The position numbers and the translations under genes are program-made. A stretch of DNA of 64,000 bases, from positions 1,054,001-1,118,000 of the forward strand of contig NC_037599.1 in the NCBI RefSeq assembly GCF_003073045.1, given 5' to 3'. Origin of the DNA: Pomacea canaliculata (taxonomy: Eukaryota; Mollusca; Gastropoda; Architaenioglossa; Ampullariidae). Each line of letters opens with the position of its first letter. Positions within the stretch are counted from its first letter, which is position 1. This document shows, in pieces, positions 1 to 12,300 of the stretch. The notes below the pieces were generated by a model that worked only from the letters and a program-made list of their open reading frames with translations, had not been told where the DNA came from and did not search any database.

Positions 1-493
1 CACTTTAAAAACTTTTTCTGGCTGGGAATAGAGAGGATTACTGGGCTCTGTGACTGTCCCACTCAAGTGAAACCCTGAAATACAAGAAGGCAGGAACAAA
101 TGTCAGAAGTTAGCAGTTCAGTCTTGATATTTTAAACTCACAATTTTGTTGTCTCATAAAGTAAGTTCCTTCATTTTATAAATATTGCTTAGAAATGACA
201 GAAAATCTGTTTCAAGTGATTCTAAAATGAATATTCGTCCTTGCTCACTTTCTTCACTGTATGAAGTATAGAAAAAAAGTATTTCAGTCTTCAGCAAAAT
301 GTAACTGTTTGTCATCTCTAAATTCAACAAAGCAGGTAAATTAGAAGAACAAAAAGATTAAAGTGATCTTAGTAAAACTGTTTGTCTGTGCAAAACAGAT
401 ATACCAAACACATGTACAGTGCATTTATTGTCAACTTGACAATAACAATTCATCTTTCGTATGCACGGGTGCTTAATAAACTGACAGTTTTAC

Positions 494-671
494 CAGGGCT
501 TCTGCTAAGGCTAAATTCTTTGGGGTCCCAGGGACCCCTTCTTCAGATTTTTAAGGGGTCCCTGTTCTTAGCCCAACTATGGAGGGGACCCCATTGACGA
601 AAATTGAAGGGGTCCTCCGAACTTTTAATGATGCATACTGTACGCAGTTTTTTGCGTAAGCAGAAGCCCTG
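494..671. mobile_element. 178-bp TIR MITE, hAT-like
   Basis: The two ends are inverted copies of CAGGGCTTCTGCTNA. The immediate flanks on both sides read GTTTTAC, a 7-bp (possibly 8-bp) target-site duplication. The inside is rich in GGGGTCC/GGACCCC inverted motifs. There is no coding capacity. End sequence and duplication length suggest a non-autonomous hAT-type element; superfamily assignment is inference. Confidence 0.65.
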
Positions 672-2676
672 GTTTTACACCACCAGAAGTAAAGGCCTGA
701 AACTTTTCAAGGTCAAAACTACTAAGGGTTTTTAAAAAATTTGTTTTTTAGGTTTTGGTGTGTGTTTTTTTTTTTTAACCCAGGATCCAAAGAAAATACA
801 AAAGGCTATGGTGTAATGATGATAGGCAGACCAGGAAGGCATAATTTAGGTGTCCAGCTTTCTCACTATCAGTACAAAATAAAGCGAGGAACATTTACTT
901 TACTAAAGTCATATGTTCACAACAAAACAACAGCAAAATGACTGCCTGTATGTGTTAGTCTGCACATGGACAAGGACACATGACAAAGTGTTCTGATATA
1001 TGTGTGTACACATCTGCCACTGTATCTGTTTATGACAACATGCCCTGATATATATCTATGTACATAAAGCTGAATGCTACTATATATGCCTGGATGTGAG
1101 TTTACTATATGACAATGTGTTTTGATATGATAAAAAGTATGTACATAAATGAACATGAAAGCTTGCACTCAACTCCTACATAGCTAAATTCATAGGGAAC
1201 AGGTGCATAATAGTAAATAATACATGATATAAAATCTTCTGGAAATGGGAGACTGTTCATACTACAACACATGTACTTCTCGCTGGTCAGTCTGCTAAAT
1301 GAATCCTCACTGCACTTACAACACAAGCCATTTACTGGGCTAGTTCATACAAACGATAAAGACAAGCCTAGTTACTTCAGTTCTACTAAACTTCCCAAGC
1401 ATAGCTGGATCTTACTAACTGCTACTACATTAATTCTTACAAAATCTAATGTATAGCACAAGTGTGACTGCCATCCTGCCCGCCTAAGAGAACACACTTA
1501 TTGATGTAGGGACACCCTTTGGATAATAGGTGGCGGCAACAAGGATACTTTCTTTTCTTTCTCTCGATGTTCTTTTTAGACACACATGCACTATAAATAT
1601 AATCAGTGGGAACTTTTTCACAATAGGTATTCTACAGAATCCATTATGGTTTCATTGTACAAAGATTTTGATAATGAAACACTTTCTGAAGCATCAGAAT
1701 CAGGGTGAAACATGACACAGGTTGTATAATAATAACACCATGACCAATCACAACACACAATCAGCATACTGATGTATATGTGTTTCTACATATGGATGCA
1801 TAACACTCAATCAGCATATGTATGTTTAAATGTATCTATGTAGGGGTGCATTCAGAGGAGCACCTATGCATCTACACACAGAAACAGCAGTAGTCATGCT
1901 ATCCAAGGACTAGGCATGTATTAAATATGCTAAGTACTATTTTAAGTCATGAAATGGGAATGAACATGCAAATATCCACTTCCTGACAGATGAGATTTTA
2001 TGTTTCTACATTTTTCATTTTGTTTTGGGGTCACAAGGAAAAACAGCATTTTCCTGGTGCAATCCTTATAAATTTGTAACATAAGGATCAGGTTAAGCAT
2101 GTGTATCAGTGACTACTGGTTTCACAATTTTAAGTCTCCATTACTATAATTTGTTCCTGCTCATCATACCATTCTTCTCTTTGGTAGAATGTTACTAAAG
2201 CATGTCAAATTTTAAGACACTGCTTTCTTATTCACTGGTTACTAACAGCCTCATAGCAAACATTATATGTCAGACAAACCAGAAATCTAGTTTCAGGCGA
2301 TAGAGGTAAGACCCAAAGTGATGGAATCCTTGTGGACAACAGCAGGGAGCATCAGGAAGTAACCTGATGCCAGAAATAATTAATGTGGGACAGGAGGAGG
2401 TCTGATAGCCCAACTGGTAAGTTTTATGTTGCCAGGGGAACAACAAATTGATTGGAAGCATGTCAAAGTTTCCTTTAGTGTCTTTGGTCTGAATTCTGCC
2501 TGTGCTGCACACTTTCTGCATCTTTGTCACATTGTCTATGCCAGAACTAATGCCATTTTTCTGTACTTCATGTTACCTTTCTCTCTCCCAGACCAAGTAA
2601 AACAGGAAGCTGGACCTCTAGTGTTGGAACTTAAATTTTAAAAAACCCTCAGCAGCCACAGATCCTGCTCCTGTTA

Positions 2677-2815
2677 ACTCAAACTACCTTTAACTATCAG
2701 CTCATCATGTTAAGTAACTCAGACTAACAAGCTAGCTTTAATCATCAGCTCAAAGATCACCCTTGTGTTAAATAACTCAAACTAATTAGCTTTTACAATC
2801 AGCTCAGGATGCATC
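2677..2815. repeat. Degenerate tandem repeat, about 60-bp unit
   Basis: Roughly two to three units share the pattern TAACTCAAACTA, then TTAGCTTTAATCATCAGCTC, then a short CA/AT spacer. The units have diverged but remain in the same order. No coding meaning is apparent. Confidence 0.55.
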
Positions 2816-5590
2816 ACCCTGACATACTATTAATTGCTGGATCAAAGTTCAAACACTAATTAAAAACAAAATGTGTCATAACAGTCAACTCAGTAGAATC
2901 AGAATTCACAAATACATGTATTCCCCCTCTGACAATACTGTTTACATGAAACATTTACTATAATATGTTTGCTTTTAGGGCTGCTAACAGTATTACCTAA
3001 TCACCCACCCTCCCTGTGTGCCTCTAAGTAGGGAAAGGAAACAAGACTGTAGAGGCTTCTGAATAACTGAGGATCAGGTTTCGATAACACAAACAGATCC
3101 CACAGATCAGACTACAAAATATCATTTTTCTGACAAACAAATCATACACAACTCAAGGGTGAAGTTGTCCCCCTTCTTTTCAAATGGTAGGGTCAAAGGG
3201 TCAACCTCCAAACCAGCCATCAGCATATTTATGGAGTACCTTACCTCCACCCCTCTCAATAGGCTTCAAGTGCCTAGGCCTTCAGTAAGAACTGGTCAGT
3301 GTTAGGTGAAGGCCTCCAATAAAAACTGAAGTCAGCGACTGCTGGGGTCAAGGCCAACTAAAACCTTTTCTCACACCTGCTGTTGCTGACCCCCCAAATG
3401 TGTTTCTTTTTACCTCATAATTTTGTTTCCTTTAACGTTTACCAGCACTTTCATTCTACTGTTCTTATAGTTCTTCTGTGTACTAACAGTCCTCAATATG
3501 AAGAGAATAATGTTAACTGAATCTCTAAAAGGCTCAAACAGTTACTAATGGGAGTTTTTGTTTTCTCTCTGCATAACCTCTGATGCAAAATAGCCAATCA
3601 TGCATTTAAAAATTATTATTTTAAGCCATGAATCCTTCCCTCATCTGTCAGCCCACACTTGGGAAGGCTGGGCTATGAAAGCAGATTCCTGCAGACAGCG
3701 ATGCCTACTTGTGCACTGAATCCTATCGTCAGCTGACCGCTTACAAAAGGCAGTGCCCATATATGATATTTATCATGTATTAGATTGTATTTCATCAAAA
3801 TAATGCAAGTTTCTGTTCCTATTCTATGCTGCTCAGCAAATAATTGCCATCCTCTGCCTGTGATACTTAGTATTTTGTAATATAAATGCTAGCGTATGAT
3901 CCTTTCCCTTGCCTAGGATCTGGAAATTAAAAATATGACCAAAGACAATTAATAAATAAAAAGGTCAATCCTTAAAATATGAATGCATATGAAGTTTTGG
4001 ACATACAAACTTTTAAGCGATATCTAATATTATCTAGCAGACTTTTAAGTCTCCATCTGCGGCAAATGTATGAATGTGTGTGCATGCATGATAATGCAGA
4101 TGAACTAGATCACTCAACATAAACGGCAGCGGGACTGGCGTTAAGGAGACCCGCCATCTTTGGTCAGTTCCCTTTACTAGTTTGCTGTACAAATGCTTTC
4201 CATCTACCAGTGCAGATGCACTGATCACCAAGATTATTTTGTGGGATGTAAGGGTGTTTAATGTTGCAAAGATATTCCACTTAAAATAAAAATCAACTCC
4301 ACAGTAAAGCAAAGAGGATTTAAAGGCCACAGCATCATCTGTCCCAAAGGGTGACCTGACTATGCGGGGGTGGAGAAGTTATAACTTAAGAAGTGATACC
4401 ACATTGATATGGTATTTTTTTCAGCCTTGCAAAAAATTCAATTCTGCCATCTAGAGCCAAAGTGAAGAAAACATTAACTGGTGTCAAAGCTGTGTGGGGA
4501 CCACATTACGACTGGGGGCGAAAAGGCTAATGATAACACAGTCAGAGCCCTTCCAGTCATACAGAGGAGGAAGTGAAATCATGCCTCATGTGGCGTTAGC
4601 AGGTTAATGGAAAAAAGAAAAAAAATGAAAATAAAACCTCCCCATACGATTTTTCCACTTATAATTTGGGATGATGATGTTTGGACAATAATGAATGTCT
4701 TATGACAATATATTCTTGCTTCTCTTGAAGGGACACCAGTGACAAAGCCTATTTTAAAATGCTCCTGACCATGCACTCCGCACCCTCCTATTCCACTCCA
4801 TTTTCTACTTGCAAGTACTTAATGTTACTTTTGGCTCTCCAGAATAGGTCACTTAGCAAGCAGTACAGGTACTTGTGGTAAGGAAACACTGTTAATGCCA
4901 TTCTTAAAGAACCAGTGAGGTGCAGTTTATTTTACTAATTGTGTAAAGCTCTGTGCCAGGTATTATTTTGCCAAATCTGGATGAATAACCTTTTTCCATT
5001 CTATAGACACCTACAAACATGCACAAAAAAAGGTCAAAATTGTACTTGTAATGTCATAATATGCATAATTAACATAAGTTGCCAGGTAGGCCTTCACAGT
5101 CTATTTCCACGAGCTATCCTGATGCCTGTGTTGCTGCCCTCTTTCTGTGCATGGTTATATTTTAAAGACAGTATCACAAGAAAGGGAAGGGAGTATTCAC
5201 TCAGATTCTGGGAAACAGTATAAAATAGAGGAGAGGGGAAGCTGTATCCCACTAGTTCTTTAACACCACAACCAGTTTTGACCTTTAAACTTTAAAAGGA
5301 AAGCATTATTTTAATCTCCCAGCTAGTCGGAACACTTAGTAACAAATTATTATTCATCTATTCTCTGTACCTTCTGAAACATTAAAAGATTTTAGTGCCT
5401 GAATACACCAAAATCCAGTTTCTGGGGGCTATATTTCACATGGGCACTGACAGCTAGTAAATTAATTGGAAAATTCCCTAATTCAAAACTAGCAGTAGTC
5501 ACAGTAAACGAAATTCGAGAATGGTTCAAGTATTGTATGAATGTAATAAAGCTGGAAATAAAATATTAAGGTTTCGTTGCTGAATGACAA

Positions 5591-6470
5591 TTACTGTGTG
5601 TGTTCTTTGTTCTTAGACTGCGCATGCTAACAAAAAGGGGAGAACCGTTGTGGCGTGTCGATGACAGCAGTGCAAAAACAATAAAAACCAAGCCCACAGC
5701 AATTCTCCTAAAAACGCAGCAAGCGCGAGTAAATTCTTCCTGTAGTTTATCTTCAGAAGTCGCGCAGCAGCGAAACTGGACACAGATCTAGAATATTAAA
5801 AATACAAGCATGCGCACACCCCCATCTATCATAAATCATCTGTCTACAGACATCGGCAGAACCGTGGTTTGTCTTGGTGCCTGGAGTTGGGAAAGCACGT
5901 GTCTGGGAGCAGGCCTGGCGGGGGTGGCAATCGCCGGTCTGTTAGAGTGACTTCCCCTGGCCGTTCTCCAGTGAAACTGTCCGTCTCCCCTCAAGACAAT
6001 GGCCGCCGTCAAAAGATGCCAAGTGTGTGAAGGAGGCGAGCTCCTCTTTTGTCTGCAGGGAGTGACAAATGAAGCAAAGCCTCCGCTGCAAAACAGGCAG
6101 CTCATTGCAGCCTTCCTTCCGCAATAACCCTCGCTGCGTGCGGCCACCGCTAATGTTTGTGAACAGGCTCCACCCCAGCCCCCGACCAACACACACAAAG
6201 ACCAGACGAGCGTGTGTGTGTGTGAGACAGGTCGTGCACGTGCGTGAATGCCCTTGGCCAGTGCCTGTCCTGGCGGACTGCTAGCGCCCACAGAAGACGG
6301 CAAGTTACCAGTGTCCCATGGCGGGTGACCACAGATGGCGCCACTGTGGCTGTTTGATCAGTTGTAGATAAGGCGGATCAGTGGCGGCCATTGGCCCACA
6401 ATCGATCACCAGGCGGCACCACCAGCACCAGAACCACCAGCAGCAGGCGCTCGATCCCGCAAAATCCCTC
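5591..6470. other. CpG-rich island, no gene recognised
   Basis: Base composition changes from AT-rich to GC-rich, with many CpG dinucleotides and a GT run near 6205-6225. Short overlapping open frames exist on both strands, as expected of GC-rich DNA, and none resembles a known family. It could be an unmethylated regulatory element within the ZSWIM-type gene's intron, or an unannotated first exon. Confidence 0.35.
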
Positions 6471-7270
6471 TGTTTGTTGATTTATAGCACACACACACCA
6501 AATCATTTTTTTAAATGCACATGCTAGTTTTTCAACCAAGTTGCTTTCTCTACTTCTTCCAAAGACACCAAACTTCGGTTAAATTTTACCACTGGAAACA
6601 GACCTCTAATGTCCATGCAAACACTCAAGAGGAAGTTTACATTCATGACAATCTTCAGAGACACCAAACATAAGTCAGGCTTCTGGAATACTTTTATTTA
6701 TTTTTATTTTTATTTTTCGTTTTGGCCATCTTGACTGAAGTTTTTTTGCTATAGAAGATTGTCTCCATTTCACAGTAAAGTTCACTTTTTTCCCTTAGCT
6801 ACAGATCATGCAATCTTCACCTTTATTTCTTATCTACGGACCATGTGCTTTAATTGTCGCTACAATTTCCACCGATCCCGGATCTGTGGGCATAAACGTT
6901 AAGTCCCGAGGTGTGTTATGTGGCATCCTACCTCTTGCTCCAAGAATTTTCTAGACTGTCACTACCGTGTTCACTAATGCTTCCTCCGTGCTAGAAACTG
7001 ATAGTCATCTGCCCTAGAACTGTGTTCATTAAAGAACTTCAAACCTAGTTTATTCTCCCTCCGCAATGACTGCTCGATCTTGTTTCCAGTATTTTATATC
7101 TCTGCTGTGTCTCAGTATATTTGATGTTATATTTTGATCTATATATGCATTGTGCTCATCTTGATTCTCTTCGTACATTTGTGAATAATTTGTGTTCGCA
7201 ATATGCATTAAGGCTACTTTTAAGTGCGAAACTGCGCTATATAATCTACTTATCAATAACAATATCATTC
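6471..7270. other. Non-coding spacer
   Basis: AT-rich stretch with a short TTTTATTTT-type run near 6695-6715. I see no gene, RNA or transposon end here. Confidence 0.4.
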
Positions 7271-10200
7271 TTCGTCAGAAAGGAGGCCGTTTTCTGTTCA
7301 CGTTTGTCGGTTTTTTTTTTTAAAGCAATGTCTGCCGTGAGAAAAATGTAGTGGTGTCTGCCGGGAGATGATGTCTACCCGCGCGACCGCCTTTACTGCG
7401 CCTGAGCGTGAACAGCTCGCCTGCGCCTAGCAGTCTCGCGAAAAGACAGGATTGTGCGAGAGCCGGGACAGCACGTGAAAGTAAGGAAGCCAACTCATGT
7501 CGTAAATGCTCGTTTCCCTGGGCCAGTGCTGTGCGCGGATGTTTGACAGGCACAAAAAGCAGGCCGGTGACAAATTGTTTTTTATGGCACGATGATGAAA
7601 GCCATGCCATTGCATATGATGTCTCTCAATTTATTGTCTACGAGTCGCGACAGCCACAAAGGTAAAAATCGATGCACGCGCTTGTTTTACACTTCGAAAA
7701 ATCGAAAGAGAAGATCGAAAATGTATTACCCCAAGGCTGGCGTGCTGCCCCAGCGCCAACTGCTGCAGCCAAGTGCTATGCGCAGCCTTTGTGTGTGGTG
7801 TTTAACGTCCTTTTAATTAATTTTTCGTTTTATTTTTCAAGAACTACGCATGCGCGCGTGTACTGACTTTACAACTCTGCCTCCTAGTGTTTGGACGCAC
7901 ACCTCTAGCTCCTCATGCCAGCTGCTACATTGGAGAGTGTACTCGGCCCTGCCGGAGGTAAGGAGAAGCGAGGAAGGAACTGGCGAGTAAGAGGCGACAC
8001 CACGTCAATTGAAAGTAGTCCTCGCAACCACCAGGTCACGCTCCGCATGCGTGCATGCATCTGCGACTGTAGTCTTACCTTTTAAGTGCTTATTTGTACT
8101 GTACTAAGCACAGCTCTGTCATTTGTTCTCGGTCACTCGTGTTGACACTGGTAGCACGTGCACACTGAACATTAACTCGGGAAGGAGCGGGGAGGGCAGT
8201 AAACTGACAGACAACCAGCTTACAAACAATGGTAGACGGGTTGACACTGAGGTGTAGTGCAGCACCGCTGGATACGACAATAGTACAAGATATGACTTGC
8301 TTGACGCTTGAGGGAATACCGTTCTTGATGTTGGGCTCTCGAGGCCTAACTGGACACGCATGGGCAAACGTTTGCTGAACTGAGACACCTTCGTCCATAT
8401 TTGTCCGGATAGTAACAGCCTTTAACCAGCACACTGTATAGCACAAGATTATATATATTTCAAATAAAGTTGTTTTCACAATTTGCCGCACAAAGTCAAA
8501 TATTTCTTCGAAAGACAGCATCACGTATTTGTACAAACAAGATAGACATCCTACCAACAATGCATGAAAAAAGAATCGCATCTCGGAAAGAAACTAGTAA
8601 AGTGAGTCCTTTCAAAAGAGTAGTGACAGCTCGTCTGTCGACAGAATAGTAGGTAAACAAATCATTTGTGTGTAAAACTTCCTTTTTATTTATAGAATTC
8701 AGTAGTCCTCCACTTATTCGCCTTTTCTTCATCACTTTGTGTTTTTTCTTTCCCCAAAATGCCCCTGTGAGTAATGAATAGACATTGTCTTCCCTCTCTA
8801 AAGACGACACCCACCTTCAGCTCTGTACCTAAAGACCGCCGAAGGACGGCGCTCAACGTTCCAGATATAAATCCCCGAGTAAATACTCCATCACGTCTCT
8901 TCGCATTCTTTCACTAATCTTCCTCCCATTATTTATCAGCTAACTCTGCTAGCAGAGTGTCAATAAACCAACTCAACACGGTGTGTGGCACATGCAGCCA
9001 TGTAGCATGTCTAAACGGTCATCCTGTGCCTACTTTTACCGACAGAACTCAATGTGGTTGGTCTCCAAATACAATGTGGAAAATATGTATAGTTATCCAC
9101 TGAATAAGGAAGTTCTCCGACCAGTTAAGAAGTGTCAAAACAGCACACGAACTGTAAATGACGTCAAAGATGGGTTAGCTAAGAAGCGAGCCGTGTAGCG
9201 GCTTTACAAGTAACGGCGTGCCCCGTTGCCGAAAGTGGGCTGTCAACCTGTCAAGTTAAGTAAGGGACATAAAAGGTACACTTGCGCCGCGCGTAAACAA
9301 GCTTGACTTAAATGATCCGACAGATAAAAAAATTCACAACAAAGTACTATGATTTTCTTGTAAAGAAATACGTGATGCTAACATGCAGGCCTAGCGCAAT
9401 TGTAGAAAACTGCATGAATCATTAAAACTCCTGGTTGTCTGTTCCTTGTCAGTGATGTGTGTAAAAACTTGTCTGATGATACACACGCCGTTCATCGCTA
9501 CCAACAAGCTTAGCCCTGAATGACACGATCGACCAACGATCGAATAAAACCAGACTAAAATTCTGCTTCTGTACTCACAGAAAAGGCCAATTCATACAAA
9601 CGAGACTAGTGCCAATGCATACCTCGTACATAACACTTCAAAACAAACTGCGCTAACAACGAGGGTGGGGTAGCTACAATTATTTCCCTAGCTAAATCCT
9701 CCTTGCTGGGGATTGCCAGATACACAACAGATCGACATTCCATGCACGGATTCCAAGAGTCGTCAGGCATTCTGGCTCCCAGTGTGGAGGATGTGTCACC
9801 CGTGAAACATTCGTTCTGCTCCGCTCGTCGAGACGGTTGGGCGGACGCATCAAAGCCGAAGGAAGAGGACGGAACCGGTGTGAGGGTTAACTGGGAGCAT
9901 CGTCACCCGCTTCCCTTGTCTAGGGTGAAGGCCGTGAGTGGCTCGCTCACGCTCTCGTTCGGTGAAGGAACATCCTTCCCGCACCACAGTCATTACAATG
10001 CATGGATGCAACGCCAAAGCACGCTAGCAGAAATTCTTTCAAGCCCCCAGCCCCTGCCTCTCCTCTCTCTCTCACAAACAGCGTGACGGTCCAATCAACG
10101 CCCAGTCCACAACTCACAACTACCAGGAAATGAGACTTGACAGTGATTTTCTGCCCGCTCCCTTACGCCAGCGCAACTATCCTGGGGGAGAATTTACTAC

Positions 10201-11210
10201 AGAATTCTGTCAAATGATGCATGACACCAGCCACTAGGGATGATGACAGCGAATTCCTGACCGCTAGCTGCTTGACCTGCCCTAATGTATGAAGTGGGAC
10301 AATGCCCGGAGTCCGGAACTACACAATAATAATTAAAACGAGCGCTGTGTCACTGACGGAAAACCGAGCGCTATGAAGCAGGAGGAGAGGGCAGATCATG
10401 CTGTCGGATTTTCAGCAACAGAAAAAAAAAACCCGCGATGCCGTCCGTTTTATAGCTTAGTTCTTCCCCTCCATGAGCGAAACGGCATTTTTTCTAGTCT
10501 TCAGCTGTTCTCCCGTTTTGTACATGAGACTGGATGTGAGCAACGACAGTCTGTGTATAACCGTCCATCGACTAGTGCACGTCATCACTCAGTACAGCGA
10601 CAACAGCATCGGGTCTCACATCCACAGACTGCGACATTCTGACCGTGCAGGTCACGCCGTCACATGACGGTGAACGGGCGGCTATGTCACCGATGACCGT
10701 GACAGCCAAGGTGCACTGGGCCGTGCTTTTTGCCCACTTTAACCCCACTTCCACCCCTGACTCTTTCATCACCCAAACACCTGCCTTCTGACGGCGACAA
10801 GTAGTAGGGGTACCGAAACTTAATCCATGTTTCTTCCAGCCTCCCTGACAGATCATGATCGGTCCACAATGTCAATCTGTTTGACACACAAGGTCGCGTG
10901 AACAAAGGTTTGGCGCAGTCCCATCAAGGTTTTGCGAGGAGATCGGCCATCAGAGAAAAGTCGAGGTACGCGGTAGCATGCAAACACAAGTCTTACCCTT
11001 GCACCCCGTAGCTCCAAGACCAGACTGGGTGGTGGCAAATGAACTTCGCTGAGAGGGTTCGCGGAAACTTTCCTGGCTAATTATCGCCACGCCAGGAGGG
11101 ATCTGGTTGCAGCGGGTCAGCGGGCAAACCCCTCTCCGCCACAAGTCAAGTCGCACCCTCACAATGATCCGCCAGCACCGATTCGGAACTATCAAGTTGC
11201 TAAGGCGACT
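7271..11210. other. CpG-dense 4-kb block, no gene recognised
   Basis: A long stretch with frequent CpG, including GCATGCGCGCG-like segments near 7850-7865 and 8045-8060, unlike the AT-rich DNA on both sides. Open frames of 60-163 codons occur on both strands (for example 8090-8581 minus and 9703-10086 plus). None shows family motifs, and many overlap each other antisense, which argues against coding. It may be a regulatory island cluster in intron 1 of the ZSWIM-type gene. Confidence 0.35.
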
Positions 11211-11584
11211 CTTTAATTAAACTAACAGTGCGCTTCCCTGCCTTAAAATGAGGTGTGTCTAATTTAAAAACTAATTTTCACTAACATACAAAATAGCTGT
11301 CATCTTTATTTCATATATTGCGACATTTTCAGGTGACCTAAACTGAATCCCCAAGATGATTGCTGAAATCTGGTCAGTACAGTACAAAAAGCATGCTACA
11401 TTGCCCCTATTTGCCAATCTATATTGCTGCATGTGTAAAACCCTGTGTAAAACAAGCCATGCTAACTTCTATTCCCTGCTGCAGCATGTCTCATTCAACC
11501 AAACATTACAAGGTCAGTGGAAATATGGTCCGAAAAACCTAACAGCTTAACACCAGGGGAGGGAGGGGTTTGGCAATTGGCGTT

Positions 11585-11716
11585 TCACGGCAAGCCAGCA
11601 ACTAAGGCTATATTATGGCAAGGCAGCCAGCCCTGTTAACAGAGGCCACATGCAGAGAAAGAACAGCATGCCCAAGATGAGAGCTGGACCCAGGACAGCC
11701 AACCCTTACTGTGGCA
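11585..11716 (+). repeat. Dispersed repeat family A, copy 1
   Basis: This copy shares a string of blocks with two other places in the window (28020-28140 plus, 44281-44400 minus): CAGCAAC, then TATATYATGGC, then CCACRTGCAGAGAAAGAAC, then GACAGCCAA. The three copies are collinear and about 110-130 bp long, like a SINE body. The family itself is not recognised. Confidence 0.6.
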
Positions 11717-12177
11717 GGCGCTAACCCTTTCGACATGGAACTGCCCTTAACACCACAAATAAAAAAAAAAGTCAAGAACATTTCCACTCCCCATCCCATA
11801 ACTCATCTCTCAACAGTCAGCATTTGTTTGCCCACTTCTCTCCTTTTGACATGTCCTATACAAATCTCTACTGACCGATGTCCTAGTACTGGATCTGTCA
11901 TAGGGTCCTACTGAACCTTACCTCCCTCCTGACTAACAATGAATGCCCTTGTAACTGGCTGTCACAATGTTTCCCCTCTATATGGGTCCTGGAGGCAGAC
12001 TTGCTTCTGACCTTCCCTCACAGTCCCATCCTTCCTTCCTGCTTCTCTTCTGGTTCCTTACCTGAACAACCTCTTTGTTGAACTCAACTTCCTGTATCAC
12101 TCCTCTTGAAGAATATACATGCATATTGATGCGTGTACACATTGGCAGAGACATTTCTAGGAACCTTTAAAATTATA

Positions 12178-12300
12178 CAGTCAGACCTCGATAAGTCGAC
12201 CTTCCCTAAGTCGAAAACCTCCCTGTATCGAATTAATTGTTAATTCCCGGCCAAATACCTGCGCCTATTATGCCATTTTCCCTAACTCGAAAACTCCGTA
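12178..12300 (+). mobile_element. Truncated pogo/Tc1-like MITE, internally deleted
   Basis: It begins with TA then CAGTCAGACCTCGATAAGTC and matches the start of the fuller element at 34987-35488. After about 75 bp it jumps to the segment that in the longer copy lies near 35398-35440, so the middle is missing. The right inverted terminus is also missing. It is a deletion derivative of the same family. Confidence 0.7.

Larger units (their letters stand above)
1..5590. other. AT-rich gene-free stretch
   Basis: I see no exon with family similarity on either strand. The stretch holds a small TIR element (494-671), imperfect local tandem repeats near 960-1150 and 1755-1845, and a clearer tandem array at 2677-2815. 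It probably lies within the long first intron or 3' flank of the minus-strand ZSWIM-type gene, but that is inferred only from position. Confidence 0.5.

Noticed and set aside
5999..6130. Plus-strand frame starting MAAVKRCQVCEGGELLFC, reminiscent of a PHD finger start
   Set aside because: Only the first CxxC...GGELLFC stretch matches; no later zinc ligands follow before the stop, and the region is CpG-rich with antisense frames open too. Coincidence is likelier.
5836..6303. 155-codon minus-strand open frame
   Set aside because: No family motifs; it overlaps several other open frames in GC-rich DNA, as expected by chance.
8090..8581. 163-codon minus-strand open frame
   Set aside because: Longest unassigned frame, but its residue make-up shows no domain pattern, it has no conserved motif, and a second antisense-region frame overlaps it.
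9703..10086. 127-codon plus-strand open frame
   Set aside because: Shows no recognisable domain; it sits in the CpG-dense block where open frames occur by chance.
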